Origin: an uncultured Pelagimonas sp.
Lineage (GTDB): Bacteria > Pseudomonadota > Alphaproteobacteria > Rhodobacterales > Rhodobacteraceae
Direction of reading: 5' to 3'
Length of the DNA stretch: 64,000 bases
Assembly (NCBI GenBank): GCA_947497905.1
Contig: CANMIH010000001.1
Span: 372,001 to 436,000, forward strand
The translations under genes and the position numbers were made by a program. The number at the start of each line of letters is the position of its first letter. The stretch's first letter is position 1. Positions 54,795 through 63,221 of this stretch are shown here, one piece after another. The notes under the pieces are model-generated. The model saw only the letters and a program-made list of their open reading frames with translations, made no database searches and was not told the origin of the DNA.

Positions 54795-54818
54795 CAATTG
54801 ACAGCGTAAGGTCAATTG
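54795..54818. promoter_or_regulatory. IscR/Iron-Rhodo-box-like palindrome overlapping TTGACA
   Basis: Perfect arms CAATTGAC and GTCAATTG separated by 8 bases; the left arm contains TTGAC, which with the next A forms TTGACA at 54798-54803. The spot 38 bases before the iscR start fits an autorepression site. The name rests on recalled motif form, so treat it as probable. Confidence 0.72.
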
Positions 54819-54855
54819 TAACGTGGCTGCGGCGTGGGAAAGCAGGGGTGAGCGT

Positions 54856-55320
54856 ATGAAACTGAGCACAAAAGGGCGCTATGCGATGGTAGCGCTGACT
54901 GATATTGCGATGCAGGATGCCAGCACATTGGTAACCTTGGGTGATATCTCCAAGCGTCAGGATGTTTCGCTGCCTTACCTCGAACAGCTGTTCGTCAAGT
55001 TGCGCCGCGCCGGATTGGTCGAATCGGTGCGCGGCCCGGGCGGCGGTTATCGGCTCGCGCGACCCGCCTCGGACATCCGAGTTGTTGATGTGCTTGCGGC
55101 GGTCGATGAGACCGTGGATGCCATGCACAAGGGCGCCGGGGCGTCGGGCGGAACGTCCGGCAGCCGGGCCCAGTCGATGACCAACCGGTTGTGGCAAAGC
55201 CTGTCGGCGCATGTCTATGTCTTCTTGCATCAGGCGCGCCTGTCGGATGTGGTCGAAAATGCGCTTGCACCCTGTCCTGCAGTGCCCGAGCTGTTTGCCG
55301 TGGTCGACGACAAAGACTAA
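54856..55320 (+). CDS. iscR: Rrf2-family regulator IscR, cysteine-poor type
   Basis: A 154-residue winged-helix regulator that leads the suf operon. MKLSTKGRYAMVALTDIA, VSLPYLEQLFVKLRRAGLVESVRGPGGGYRLAR and VDVLAAVDET are IscR-like. In E. coli the cluster is held by three Cys and a His between residues 92 and 107. Here that loop reads HKGAGASGGTSGSRAQS and has no Cys; the only Cys is near residue 140 (LAPCPAV). Rhodobacter-type IscR is known to bind its cluster with a single Cys, so this is likely that form. The ATG at 54856 has GGGGTGAG before it; two palindromes lie upstream. Confidence 0.93.
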   Translation: MKLSTKGRYAMVALTDIAMQDASTLVTLGDISKRQDVSLPYLEQLFVKLRRAGLVESVRGPGGGYRLARPASDIRVVDVLAAVDETVDAMHKGAGASGGTSGSRAQSMTNRLWQSLSAHVYVFLHQARLSDVVENALAPCPAVPELFAVVDDKD

Positions 55321-55391
55321 GGGCAGTTGCTCTGCCGCCAACTAACGCGGCTCTTCGGAACGATTTTGGGCCTGAAAAAGCAGAGGGTGCC

Positions 55392-56435
55392 GTGAAGCGG
55401 GTTTATCTGGATTGGAATGCCACCGCGCCTTTGCGCGTTGAGGCGCGCGACGCCATGATCGCGGCTATGGATTTGGTCGGCAATCCCTCGTCAGTACATG
55501 CCGAGGGCCGGGCAGCAACATCTTTGGTTGAAAAAGCCCGCGCTCAGGTGGCGGCGGCCTTTGGCGCGGACGGTCAGGATGTGATTTTTGTCTCGGGGGC
55601 CACCGAGGCGGCGGCGCTGGCCTGTGCAGAACGTGGGCTGGTGGGTGCAGATCTCGAACACGATGCTGTGGCGGCATGGGTTGATCCGGTATTGCAAGCA
55701 GATGAGCAAGGGCAGGTACAGGTTGAGGCCCCTGAGCGCACGGCGCTGCAATACGCAAATTCGGAAACCGGCGTGATTCAGAAGCTGCCTCAGGGGCTGG
55801 CGGTTGTGGATGCGACTCAGGCCTTTGGGAAAGTGCCACTGGCGTTCAACTGGATGGACTGTCAGATGGCACTGATTTCGGCGCACAAGCTGGGTGGTCC
55901 GAAAGGGATTGGCGCACTTGTGATCAAGCGGGGCACCGATCTGGCCGCACAAATCAAAGGTGGCGGTCAAGAGATGGGGCGGCGCTCGGGCACGGAAAAT
56001 ACCATTGGAATCGCGGGCTTCGGGGCTGCGGCGGAAGCGGCCGCAAAAGATCTGGCTGCCGGTGTTTGGGATGAGGTTTTTAGAATTAGAAATATTCTAG
56101 AAACATCTATTGCAGCGGGCGCGAATAAGACTATTTTTGTCGGGAACAAAACAGACAGACTGCCCAATACTTCGTGTTTCGCCACCCCCGGTTGGAAGGG
56201 TGAGACACAGGTGATGCAGATGGATCTGGCTGGATTTGCGGTGAGCGCAGGCAGTGCCTGTTCCTCGGGCAAGGTCAAAGCCAGCCGTGTGCTGAAGGCG
56301 ATGGGATATGAGGACGATGTGGCCGCAAGCGCACTCCGCGTGAGCCTTGGCCCCGACGTTCAAGAGGATGATGTGCTGCGTTTCGCGGAAACGTGGCTGA
56401 AGAAATACAAGCGGCACCTTGAACGGTCCGCGTGA
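55392..56435 (+). CDS. NifS-type cysteine desulfurase
   Basis: A 347-residue PLP enzyme that takes sulfur from cysteine. Starts GTG at 55392 with AGAGGG before: VYLDWNATAPLRVEARDAM. Seen: ATEAAALACAERG, SAHKLGGPKGIGALVIKRG with the PLP lysine, GRRSGTENTIGIAGFGAA, and the active Cys in AGSACSSGK. It belongs to the IscS/NifS group, different from the SufS at the operon end. Its frame is open 67 codons upstream, through the iscR end, but the family start is at 55392. It lies 71 bases after iscR. Confidence 0.93.
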   Translation: MKRVYLDWNATAPLRVEARDAMIAAMDLVGNPSSVHAEGRAATSLVEKARAQVAAAFGADGQDVIFVSGATEAAALACAERGLVGADLEHDAVAAWVDPVLQADEQGQVQVEAPERTALQYANSETGVIQKLPQGLAVVDATQAFGKVPLAFNWMDCQMALISAHKLGGPKGIGALVIKRGTDLAAQIKGGGQEMGRRSGTENTIGIAGFGAAAEAAAKDLAAGVWDEVFRIRNILETSIAAGANKTIFVGNKTDRLPNTSCFATPGWKGETQVMQMDLAGFAVSAGSACSSGKVKASRVLKAMGYEDDVAASALRVSLGPDVQEDDVLRFAETWLKKYKRHLERSA

Positions 56436-56453
56436 TATAAGAGGGAAACGGTC

Positions 56454-57974
56454 ATGACAGCTATGGATGAAGTGGTGGTCAAAGACGGCGTCGATCAGGA
56501 AACGGTTGATGCGGTCGCTACAGTCGGCCAGTACAAATACGGCTGGGAAACCGAGATCGAGATGGAATACGCCCCAAAAGGCGTGAACCCCGATATCGTG
56601 CGCCTGATCTCCGAGAAAAACAACGAGCCCGAGTGGATGCTGGAATGGCGTCTGGCTGCCTTTGAGCGCTGGACCCAGAAGGAAGAGCCGAAATGGGCCA
56701 TGGTGAACTATCCTGAGATCGATTTTCAGGACCAGTACTACTATGCGCGCCCCAAAAGCATGGCGGAAAAGCCCAAGTCGCTGGATGAGGTCGACCCCAA
56801 GCTTCTGGCAACCTACGAAAAGCTCGGCATTCCTCTGAAAGAACAGATGATCCTTGCCGGTGTTGAAGGCGCAGAAAACATGCCGGCCGAGGGCCGCAAG
56901 GTTGCTGTGGATGCGGTGTTTGACTCAGTGTCGGTTGGCACCACCTTCCAGAAAGAGCTGAAAGAGGCGGGCGTGATCTTCTGCTCGATCTCCGAGGCAA
57001 TCCGCGAGCATCCCGAGCTGGTCAAGAAATACCTCGGCACCGTCGTACCGGTGTCGGACAACTACTACGCCACTTTGAACTCGGCTGTGTTCTCGGATGG
57101 CTCGTTTGTCTATGTGCCGCCGGGTGTCCGCTGCCCAATGGAGCTGTCGACCTATTTCCGCATCAATGCGGAAAACACCGGCCAGTTTGAGCGCACGCTG
57201 ATCATCGCTGACAAGGGCAGCTATGTGTCTTACCTCGAAGGCTGTACCGCGCCTCAGCGCGACACGGCCCAGCTGCACGCTGCTGTGGTTGAGATCATCA
57301 TCGAAGAAGACGCCGAGGTGAAATACTCGACCGTTCAGAACTGGTTCCCCGGGGATGAAGACGGCAAGGGCGGCATCTACAACTTTGTGACCAAACGCGC
57401 CGATTGCCGGGGCGACCGGGCCAAGGTGATGTGGACACAGGTGGAAACCGGATCGGCTGTGACCTGGAAATACCCGTCGTGCATCCTGCGCGGCAATGAA
57501 AGCCAGGGCGAATTCTATTCGATCGCCATCGCCAACAACCACCAGCAGGCCGATACCGGCACCAAGATGGTGCACCTGGGCAAAAACACCAAGTCGCGCA
57601 TCGTGTCGAAAGGCATCAGCGCGGGTGTGGCACAGAACACCTATCGCGGGTTGGTTTCGATGCATCCGAAAGCCAAGGAAAGCCGCAACTACACCCAGTG
57701 TGACAGCCTTCTGATCGGCGATAAATGCGGTGCGCACACCGTGCCTTATATCGAAGTGAAGAACAATTCGAGCCGGGTCGAGCACGAAGCGACCACATCG
57801 AAGGTGGATGATGATCAGCTGTTCTACTGCCGTCAGCGCGGCATGGACGAAGAAGAGGCCGTGGCCTTGGTTGTGAACGGCTTCTGTAAAGAAGTTCTAC
57901 AGGCCCTGCCGATGGAATTCGCAATGGAAGCGCAACAGTTGGTGGCGATTTCGCTGGAAGGATCTGTGGGCTAA
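56454..57974 (+). CDS. sufB: Fe-S cluster assembly protein SufB
   Basis: A 506-residue scaffold subunit. [40 protein letters not shown] and [13 protein letters not shown] start the family; the C-terminus holds the conserved Cys and His sites ([52 protein letters not shown]). SufB builds the cluster with SufC and SufD. It starts 18 bases after the desulfurase. The 167 bases after it hold no gene before the microprotein. Confidence 0.97.
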   Translation: MTAMDEVVVKDGVDQETVDAVATVGQYKYGWETEIEMEYAPKGVNPDIVRLISEKNNEPEWMLEWRLAAFERWTQKEEPKWAMVNYPEIDFQDQYYYARPKSMAEKPKSLDEVDPKLLATYEKLGIPLKEQMILAGVEGAENMPAEGRKVAVDAVFDSVSVGTTFQKELKEAGVIFCSISEAIREHPELVKKYLGTVVPVSDNYYATLNSAVFSDGSFVYVPPGVRCPMELSTYFRINAENTGQFERTLIIADKGSYVSYLEGCTAPQRDTAQLHAAVVEIIIEEDAEVKYSTVQNWFPGDEDGKGGIYNFVTKRADCRGDRAKVMWTQVETGSAVTWKYPSCILRGNESQGEFYSIAIANNHQQADTGTKMVHLGKNTKSRIVSKGISAGVAQNTYRGLVSMHPKAKESRNYTQCDSLLIGDKCGAHTVPYIEVKNNSSRVEHEATTSKVDDDQLFYCRQRGMDEEEAVALVVNGFCKEVLQALPMEFAMEAQQLVAISLEGSVG

Positions 57975-58141
57975 CCGCGTCGAGCAAGAGGGGGCAAAGC
58001 GCGTGTTCTCAATCTTTGAACCGAATGCCTTAGGCGGTGTTCAACACGTTGCCTTTGCCTTCCTCGAATGACCTGTAGGGCGCTACGGAACAAGCAACCG
58101 GCTGGAGTGAAGCCCGGACCAGAAGAGTGTAGGAGAGATCT

Positions 58142-58318
58142 TTGCTCAAACCGACTTTGATCACCTCTGTGCTGACGGGCACCTTTTGCGCGGTGTTTGC
58201 CACCGTGATTGACTATGTGACTGATGCGCTGACCATGTCAGCGGTGATCGGTTTGGCGTTCTGCTCGGGCTTTCTGGGCAGTCTCGTTGCACAGTTGGTG
58301 CAAAGGACACGGAAATGA
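58142..58318 (+). CDS. 58-residue membrane microprotein in the suf operon
   Basis: TTG at 58142 opens a 58-codon frame (begins [20 protein letters not shown], ends [10 protein letters not shown]). AGGAG stands 6 bases before, a strong ribosome site. Two hydrophobic stretches (about residues 5-22 and 30-50) suggest a two-helix hairpin with a basic C-terminus. The TGA overlaps the ATG of the next gene, so the two are coupled. No known family was recognised. Confidence 0.65.
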   Translation: MLKPTLITSVLTGTFCAVFATVIDYVTDALTMSAVIGLAFCSGFLGSLVAQLVQRTRK

Positions 58319-58659
58319 ACCCTTGGGGCAAGACAGGAACGAGTAAGATGATTGTAACGACCACACCCACCGTCGAAGGCTATCAGGTTGCCGAATACAA
58401 AGGCATCGTTGTTGGCGAGGCCATTCTGGGCGCCAATGTCTTTCGCGATCTGTTTGCCGGGATCACCGATATCATCGGTGGCCGCTCAGGCGCCTATGAG
58501 CAGGAACTGGGCAAAGCCCGCCGCGTGGCGCTGCAAGAGTTGGAAGAGCGCGCCTCTGAAGTAGGGGCCACCGCGGTGATCGGTGTCGATCTGGACTACG
58601 AGGTGATCAACAACATGCTGATGGTCTCGGCTTCGGGCACGGCTGTGGTGCTGGGATAA
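58315..58659 (+). CDS. YbjQ family (heavy-metal-binding domain) protein
   Basis: A 114-residue protein of the YbjQ family: [87 protein letters not shown]. The biochemical role is not established despite the family name. ATG at 58315 overlaps the microprotein stop and has AAGGA before it; ATG at 58348 gives the more usual family start. It lies inside the suf operon between sufB and sufC. Confidence 0.9.
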   Translation: MNPWGKTGTSKMIVTTTPTVEGYQVAEYKGIVVGEAILGANVFRDLFAGITDIIGGRSGAYEQELGKARRVALQELEERASEVGATAVIGVDLDYEVINNMLMVSASGTAVVLG

Positions 58660-58760
58660 TATGACGGAGGTCCTCGAAATATCTGGCTTTTTGCCCCACT
58701 TCTGGCGCTATTCGGCGTCAAATCTGTTGCGTGTATTAACCACGCAATGGATTTCGAAGC

Positions 58761-59240
58761 ATGGCACTTCAAAAAGTGGATTTTCAAGACCGACTTTCGC
58801 GCTTGGACAGGCGCGAGATCCCAACCTTGCTACAGGAACTGCGCGCCGCCGGTGCGGACAACGCCGGATTGAACAAATCCGCCGCCCGCGAGGCGTTGGG
58901 GTTGCCCGTGGCCGTCGTGCTGGGGGCCGCAGCGGGCTATGTCGCGCTGTTCATCATCTTCAAGCTGTTCCCGCCACATCTGGACACCGATCTGGGACCC
59001 AATGCGATCGTCGATATGTTGGGCGGCGATTTGATCTATGGGCTGGGGCAGACGTTGGGCCCACTGTTCGCTCTCGTTGCTCTGCCGGCTTGCGGGTATC
59101 GCAAGCTTGGTCTTCTGGGCGTGGCGATGCTCTGCGCCTGGGCGACCTATCCAACCGCCGCAACAGTCGCCAACTTTATGATCAACGTGGCGCATATCTC
59201 GCCGCCCGACTTTCTGATGGCCGCTGCGGGCTGGATCTGA
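58761..59240 (+). CDS. Conserved membrane protein of unknown role in the suf operon
   Basis: A 159-residue protein with a soluble coiled start (LSRLDRREIPTLLQELRAAG) and three to four helices from residue 48 on (LPVAVVLGAAAGYVALFIIFKLF, LGPLFALVALPACGY, LLGVAMLCAWATYPTAATVANFMI). No named family was recognised. It is 101 bases after ybjQ and 19 bases before the pyruvyl transferase gene. Confidence 0.72.
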   Translation: MALQKVDFQDRLSRLDRREIPTLLQELRAAGADNAGLNKSAAREALGLPVAVVLGAAAGYVALFIIFKLFPPHLDTDLGPNAIVDMLGGDLIYGLGQTLGPLFALVALPACGYRKLGLLGVAMLCAWATYPTAATVANFMINVAHISPPDFLMAAAGWI

Positions 59241-59259
59241 TCCAACTTGGGAGGGCGTC

Positions 59260-60102
59260 ATGACTGAGGCTCTCCAAACTTTCGAAGTCACCGAACCGCT
59301 GCGGCTGTTTTGGTGGAAGGGCAAACCGAATTTCGGTGATGCGCTTTCCAAGATTGTCACTGCCTATGCGGCGGGACGTCCGGTGCGGCATGCGCGCCCC
59401 AAATATTGCGAGATGTTTGGGCTGGGGTCGATCTTGCAGATCGCCGAACGTAATTATCGCAACCCCAGCGAAAACGGCAATCGCCCGTGGGTCTGGGGCA
59501 GTGGCATGATGGAGAGCATCGGCCTTGGGTTCCGCCAGAACGTGCGGATCTGCATGGTGCGTGGCCCCATCACCGCGTCGCTGATGGGCATTAAATCCGA
59601 ACGCTATGGTGATCCGGGTCTGTTGACCGCCGAGGCGCTTCCGGCTGCAGGGCCGCGTGAGGATAAAATCGGTCTTCTGGTGCATCACAGCCAGTTGGGC
59701 GACCCGCGCATTCAGGCCGCGCTTCAGGCCGAACCGCGCCTGTACTACATCGACGTTCAGGGCAAACCGGAAACGGTCTGCGCCGAGATTTCGAAATGCG
59801 CGCATGTGATTTCTTCGAGCCTGCATGGGCTGGTGGTGGCTGACGCCTATGGCATTGCCAACACGTGGCTTGATCCCGAGGGGCACGCCCGTCTGAAATA
59901 TTATGATTACGCCGCTTCGATCGGTCGGGTGCTGCCCGTGCCGTTGAAGATGGATGACATCGTGGCCGCGCTGCCGCAGCTGTCGCAGGGGGCGCTGCCC
60001 TATGTTGATGGCATCGCCAAAGCCAAGGCCACACTTCTGGAACACTTCCCCGCCGAGCTGCGGGGGGCACCGAAACACACGCCTGTTGCATCAGGCGCTT
60101 AA
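59260..60102 (+). CDS. Polysaccharide pyruvyl transferase family protein
   Basis: A 280-residue protein of the polysaccharide pyruvyl transferase family. Seen: FWWKGKPNFGDALSKIVTAYAAG, MFGLGSILQIA, VWGSGMM, ICMVRGPITASLMG, YGDPGLL, and the late HVISSSLHGLVVADAYGIANTWLDPE. The enzyme transfers pyruvate from PEP to a sugar; its presence between sufB and sufC is unrelated to Fe-S work as far as known. GGGAGG stands before the ATG. 18 bases before sufC. Confidence 0.88.
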   Translation: MTEALQTFEVTEPLRLFWWKGKPNFGDALSKIVTAYAAGRPVRHARPKYCEMFGLGSILQIAERNYRNPSENGNRPWVWGSGMMESIGLGFRQNVRICMVRGPITASLMGIKSERYGDPGLLTAEALPAAGPREDKIGLLVHHSQLGDPRIQAALQAEPRLYYIDVQGKPETVCAEISKCAHVISSSLHGLVVADAYGIANTWLDPEGHARLKYYDYAASIGRVLPVPLKMDDIVAALPQLSQGALPYVDGIAKAKATLLEHFPAELRGAPKHTPVASGA

Positions 60103-60120
60103 TCTACGAACGAGGACGCT

Positions 60121-60876
60121 ATGCTGGAAATCAAAAACCTGCACGTGAAGCTGGAAGAAGAGGACAAGCAGATCCTCAAAGGTGTGGATCTGACCGTTGA
60201 GCCGGGCAAGGTTCACGCGATCATGGGCCCGAACGGCTCGGGCAAATCGACCTTGTCCTATGTTCTGTCCGGCAAAGATGGCTATGAAGTCACCGATGGC
60301 GAAGCCTCGCTTTTGGGTGAGGACATTCTGGACATGGAGCCGGAAGAGCGCGCAGCTGCGGGCCTGTTCCTCGCGTTCCAGTACCCGGTTGAGATCCCCG
60401 GTGTGGGCAACATGACCTTCCTGCGAACCGCCGTAAATTCGCAGCGTAAATCGCGCGGTGAAGAGGAAATGTCTGCGGCGGATTTCCTGAAAGAAGTGCG
60501 GGCCAAAGCCAAAACCCTGAAGATCGACGCCGATATGTTGAAGCGTCCGGTCAACGTTGGCTTCTCGGGTGGTGAGAAAAAGCGTAACGAAATCCTGCAG
60601 ATGGCCATGCTTGAGCCAAAGATGTGCATCCTTGACGAGACCGACTCGGGTCTGGATGTGGATGCGATGAAACTGGTGTCGGACGGCGTGAACGCGTTGC
60701 GTGACGAAGGCCGCTCCTTCCTTGTCATCACCCACTACCAGCGTCTTCTGGACCACATCAAACCGGACGTGGTGCACATCATGGCCAATGGCCGCATCAT
60801 CAAAACCGGTGGCCCCGAGCTGGCGCTGGAAGTTGAACAGAACGGGTATGCCGACCTGCTGGAGGAGAATGCGTAA
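60121..60876 (+). CDS. sufC: Fe-S assembly ATPase SufC
   Basis: A 251-residue ABC-type ATPase that drives the SufBCD complex. Walker A in IMGPNGSGKSTLSYVLSG, the Q-loop FLAFQYPVEIPGVG, signature GFSGGEKKRNEIL, Walker B MCILDETDSGLDVDAMKLV, and the switch His in VITHYQRLLDHI. GAGGACG is the ribosome site. Its stop overlaps the sufD start by one base. Confidence 0.97.
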   Translation: MLEIKNLHVKLEEEDKQILKGVDLTVEPGKVHAIMGPNGSGKSTLSYVLSGKDGYEVTDGEASLLGEDILDMEPEERAAAGLFLAFQYPVEIPGVGNMTFLRTAVNSQRKSRGEEEMSAADFLKEVRAKAKTLKIDADMLKRPVNVGFSGGEKKRNEILQMAMLEPKMCILDETDSGLDVDAMKLVSDGVNALRDEGRSFLVITHYQRLLDHIKPDVVHIMANGRIIKTGGPELALEVEQNGYADLLEENA

Positions 60877-62153
60877 TGGCTCTGCCTCAAGTCAAACTGG
60901 ACGCCACCGAAGCCCGCCTGTCGGGCCTGACCCTGCCTGAGGGCGGCTGGTCGGCGGCGGCGCGTGCGGATGCTGTGGCGCGTGTGCGTGCCATGGGTCT
61001 GCCCCATGCCCGCGATGAATACTGGAAATACACCAAGCCCAACACGCTTGTGGATGCTGAGGTGCCAAGCGCCGCACTGTTCGCCAGCGATGAGGCGCCT
61101 GCCTTTGGTGAGCGTGATCGCCTGAAGATCGTCTTTGTCGATGGCGTATTTGATGCCGAACAGTCAGATGATCTGGCGCTTGAAGGCATTCAGATCGACC
61201 GTCTGGCTGAGGCCTCGGACATCCATTGGGCCAAAGATCTCTATGGCGTGCTGGAAACCAAGGGGCAGGACCCGGTTGAACGCCCGCTTGCGGCGCTGAA
61301 CACGGCTTTTGCCACCGATGGTGTGCTGATCCACGTCCAGTCGTCGCCCTCCAAGCCGATCAACCTGATCTATCGTCACGGTCAGGAAACGTCGGACGCC
61401 ATTTTGCACCACGTCATCAAGGTCGATGCCGGCGCAGAAGTCACCGTTCTGGAAAATGGTCCGGCGGCGGCGCGGTTCAACAAATGCATGGAAGTGGACA
61501 TTGCCGACACCGGTAAACTGCACCACATCCGCCTGCAGGGGCGTGACCACGAGCGTCGCGCGGCGACGCATATCTTTGCCCGTCTGGGCACTGAGAGCGT
61601 GTTCAAAAGCTTTACCCTGACCGTCAATGGCCAGCTGACCCGCAATGAATGCGTGATCGAGCTGACCGGCGACGACGCGGTGGCCCATGTGGCCGGAGCC
61701 TGTATGGGCGACGGCTCGTTCCACCACGATGACACTGTGTTCATCACCCATGATGCGCAGAACTGTGAAAGCCGTCAGGTTTTCAAAAAGGTGCTGCGCA
61801 ACGGGGCAACCGGCGTGTTTCAGGGCAAGATTTTGGTCAAGCCAGATGCGCAGAAAACCGACGGGTATCAGATCTCGCAGTCGCTTCTGCTGGATGATGA
61901 CAGCCAGTTCCTCGCCAAGCCCGAGCTGGAAATCTACGCCGATGACGTGGCCTGTTCGCACGGCTCGACCTCGGGCGCGATTGACGACGATGCGCTGTTC
62001 TACCTGCGGGCCCGTGGTGTGCCGCTCGAGATTGCACAGGATCTGATGGTCATCGCCTTTATCGCCGAAGCGGTGCAAGAGGTCGAAGACGAGAGCCTGC
62101 AGGAAGAGATCGTCGGGCGCGTCGAAGGCTGGCTGGCACGGCGGCGCGGCTAA
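60876..62153 (+). CDS. sufD: Fe-S assembly protein SufD
   Basis: A 425-residue partner of SufB and SufC. The N-terminal RARMGLPHARDEYWKYTKP-like region, the beta-helix core with HHIRLQGRDHERRAATHIFARLG, and the C-terminal ADDVACSHGSTSGAIDDDALFYLRARGVPLEIAQDLMVIAFIAEA match SufD, with the conserved His and Cys in CSHGSTSG. GGAGGA precedes the ATG. It starts inside the stop of sufC, so the two are coupled. Confidence 0.96.
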   Translation: MALPQVKLDATEARLSGLTLPEGGWSAAARADAVARVRAMGLPHARDEYWKYTKPNTLVDAEVPSAALFASDEAPAFGERDRLKIVFVDGVFDAEQSDDLALEGIQIDRLAEASDIHWAKDLYGVLETKGQDPVERPLAALNTAFATDGVLIHVQSSPSKPINLIYRHGQETSDAILHHVIKVDAGAEVTVLENGPAAARFNKCMEVDIADTGKLHHIRLQGRDHERRAATHIFARLGTESVFKSFTLTVNGQLTRNECVIELTGDDAVAHVAGACMGDGSFHHDDTVFITHDAQNCESRQVFKKVLRNGATGVFQGKILVKPDAQKTDGYQISQSLLLDDDSQFLAKPELEIYADDVACSHGSTSGAIDDDALFYLRARGVPLEIAQDLMVIAFIAEAVQEVEDESLQEEIVGRVEGWLARRRG

Positions 62154-62154
62154 G

Positions 62155-62640
62155 ATGTCGCTGACAACGGATATCGTGGCCTCGTATCGGGGGCCGCGAA
62201 AGGTGGTGCGCCGCCTGTCTGAGCACGGTCCTCGCGAGGATCGTGCCTTGGCGTTTCTGATGGGCGCCTGTCTGGTGTTTTTCATTGCGCAATGGCCTGT
62301 TCTTGCGCGCGAAGCGCACCTGACCGGAGGCGATTTGAATTCCTCTCTGGCCGGGGCGCTGACGGCGACCCTGCTGTTTTTGCCGCTGTTCTTCTACGCG
62401 GTTTCTTTTGTAGCGCATCTGTTTGCACGGGTGATCGGCGGTATTGGCACTCCCTTTGGTTCGCGTCTTGCTCTCTTCTGGGCTCTGATTGCCGCCAGCC
62501 CGCTGCGGTTGCTGGTGGGGCTTGTGGCCGGGTTCATTGGTGAAGGTGTCCAGTTGCAGTTGGTCGAGTTTATCTGGTTCGCAGTGTTTGCCTGGTTCTG
62601 GATTTCAGGCATGGTGACCGTGCATCGTGAGGATACATGA
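62155..62640 (+). CDS. YIP1-family membrane protein 1
   Basis: A 161-residue protein with four helices: FLMGACLVFFIAQWPVL, LAGALTATLLFLPLFFYAVSFVAHLF, LALFWALIAASPLRLLVGLVAGF and FIWFAVFAWFWISGMV. It fits the Yip1 domain group often next to sufD in Rhodobacteraceae. Role unknown. It begins one base after the sufD stop and overlaps the next gene by ATGA. Confidence 0.82.
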   Translation: MSLTTDIVASYRGPRKVVRRLSEHGPREDRALAFLMGACLVFFIAQWPVLAREAHLTGGDLNSSLAGALTATLLFLPLFFYAVSFVAHLFARVIGGIGTPFGSRLALFWALIAASPLRLLVGLVAGFIGEGVQLQLVEFIWFAVFAWFWISGMVTVHREDT

Positions 62641-63221
62641 CCTTTTCTGAATGGATCTCACTGGCGATCAAATCGGTCACAGACCCAAGGGATGTGGCGC
62701 GCTGGATCCTTGCGCAGCATCTGAACCGCGAAACGTTGCTGACGGGACTTGCGCTGAGTGTGGTTCTGAACACTTTGGTGTTTTTTACCTCTCTGATGAT
62801 CACTCCCGGCGCGGTTCCGGTGATCCTGGCAACGCCCATCGGTTTTCTAGCCATCCAAGCCACTGTGTTGATCCTGACCATTCTGGGGCTGCATGGCGCA
62901 GCGCGGATGATGGGCGGTACCGGGGGCTTGGAGGACGTCGCGGCGCTGTTGATCTGGATGCAGTACCTGCGGGTTCTCATTCAACTTGTTGCCTTGGTGC
63001 TCTTTCCGATCTCTCCGTTCTTGATTGGCATTGTAATGTCGATCAGCAGTTTTGCAGGTCTCTGGATCTTGCTGAATTTTCTGGATGAAGCTCACAATCT
63101 GGGTGGTCTTATGAAGTCCGCTGTGGTCTTGGTCTTCGGCATCTTGGGCATGGCCTTTGCGTTGTCTCTGCTCTTGGTGTTTCTGGGTGTCGATCCAAAT
63201 GGGATGGCTGAATATGTATGA
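62637..63221 (+). CDS. YIP1-family membrane protein 2
   Basis: A 194-residue Yip1-domain protein with about five helices, starting MTFSEWISLAIKSVTDPRDVARWIL, the typical cytoplasmic lead of this group. The helix LHGAARMMGGTGGLEDVAALLIWMQ is a family mark. It overlaps the first YIP1 gene by four bases and sufS by seven, so it is one translation unit with both. Confidence 0.87.
   Translation: MTFSEWISLAIKSVTDPRDVARWILAQHLNRETLLTGLALSVVLNTLVFFTSLMITPGAVPVILATPIGFLAIQATVLILTILGLHGAARMMGGTGGLEDVAALLIWMQYLRVLIQLVALVLFPISPFLIGIVMSISSFAGLWILLNFLDEAHNLGGLMKSAVVLVFGILGMAFALSLLLVFLGVDPNGMAEYV

Noticed and set aside
58661-59263. 200-codon plus-strand frame
   Set aside because: Overlaps the membrane protein at 58761-59240 in another frame. 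The product is Arg/Gly-rich with no hydrophobic pattern, whereas the chosen frame shows clean helices.
61164-62285. 373-codon minus-strand frame
   Set aside because: Antisense to sufD, which is certain.
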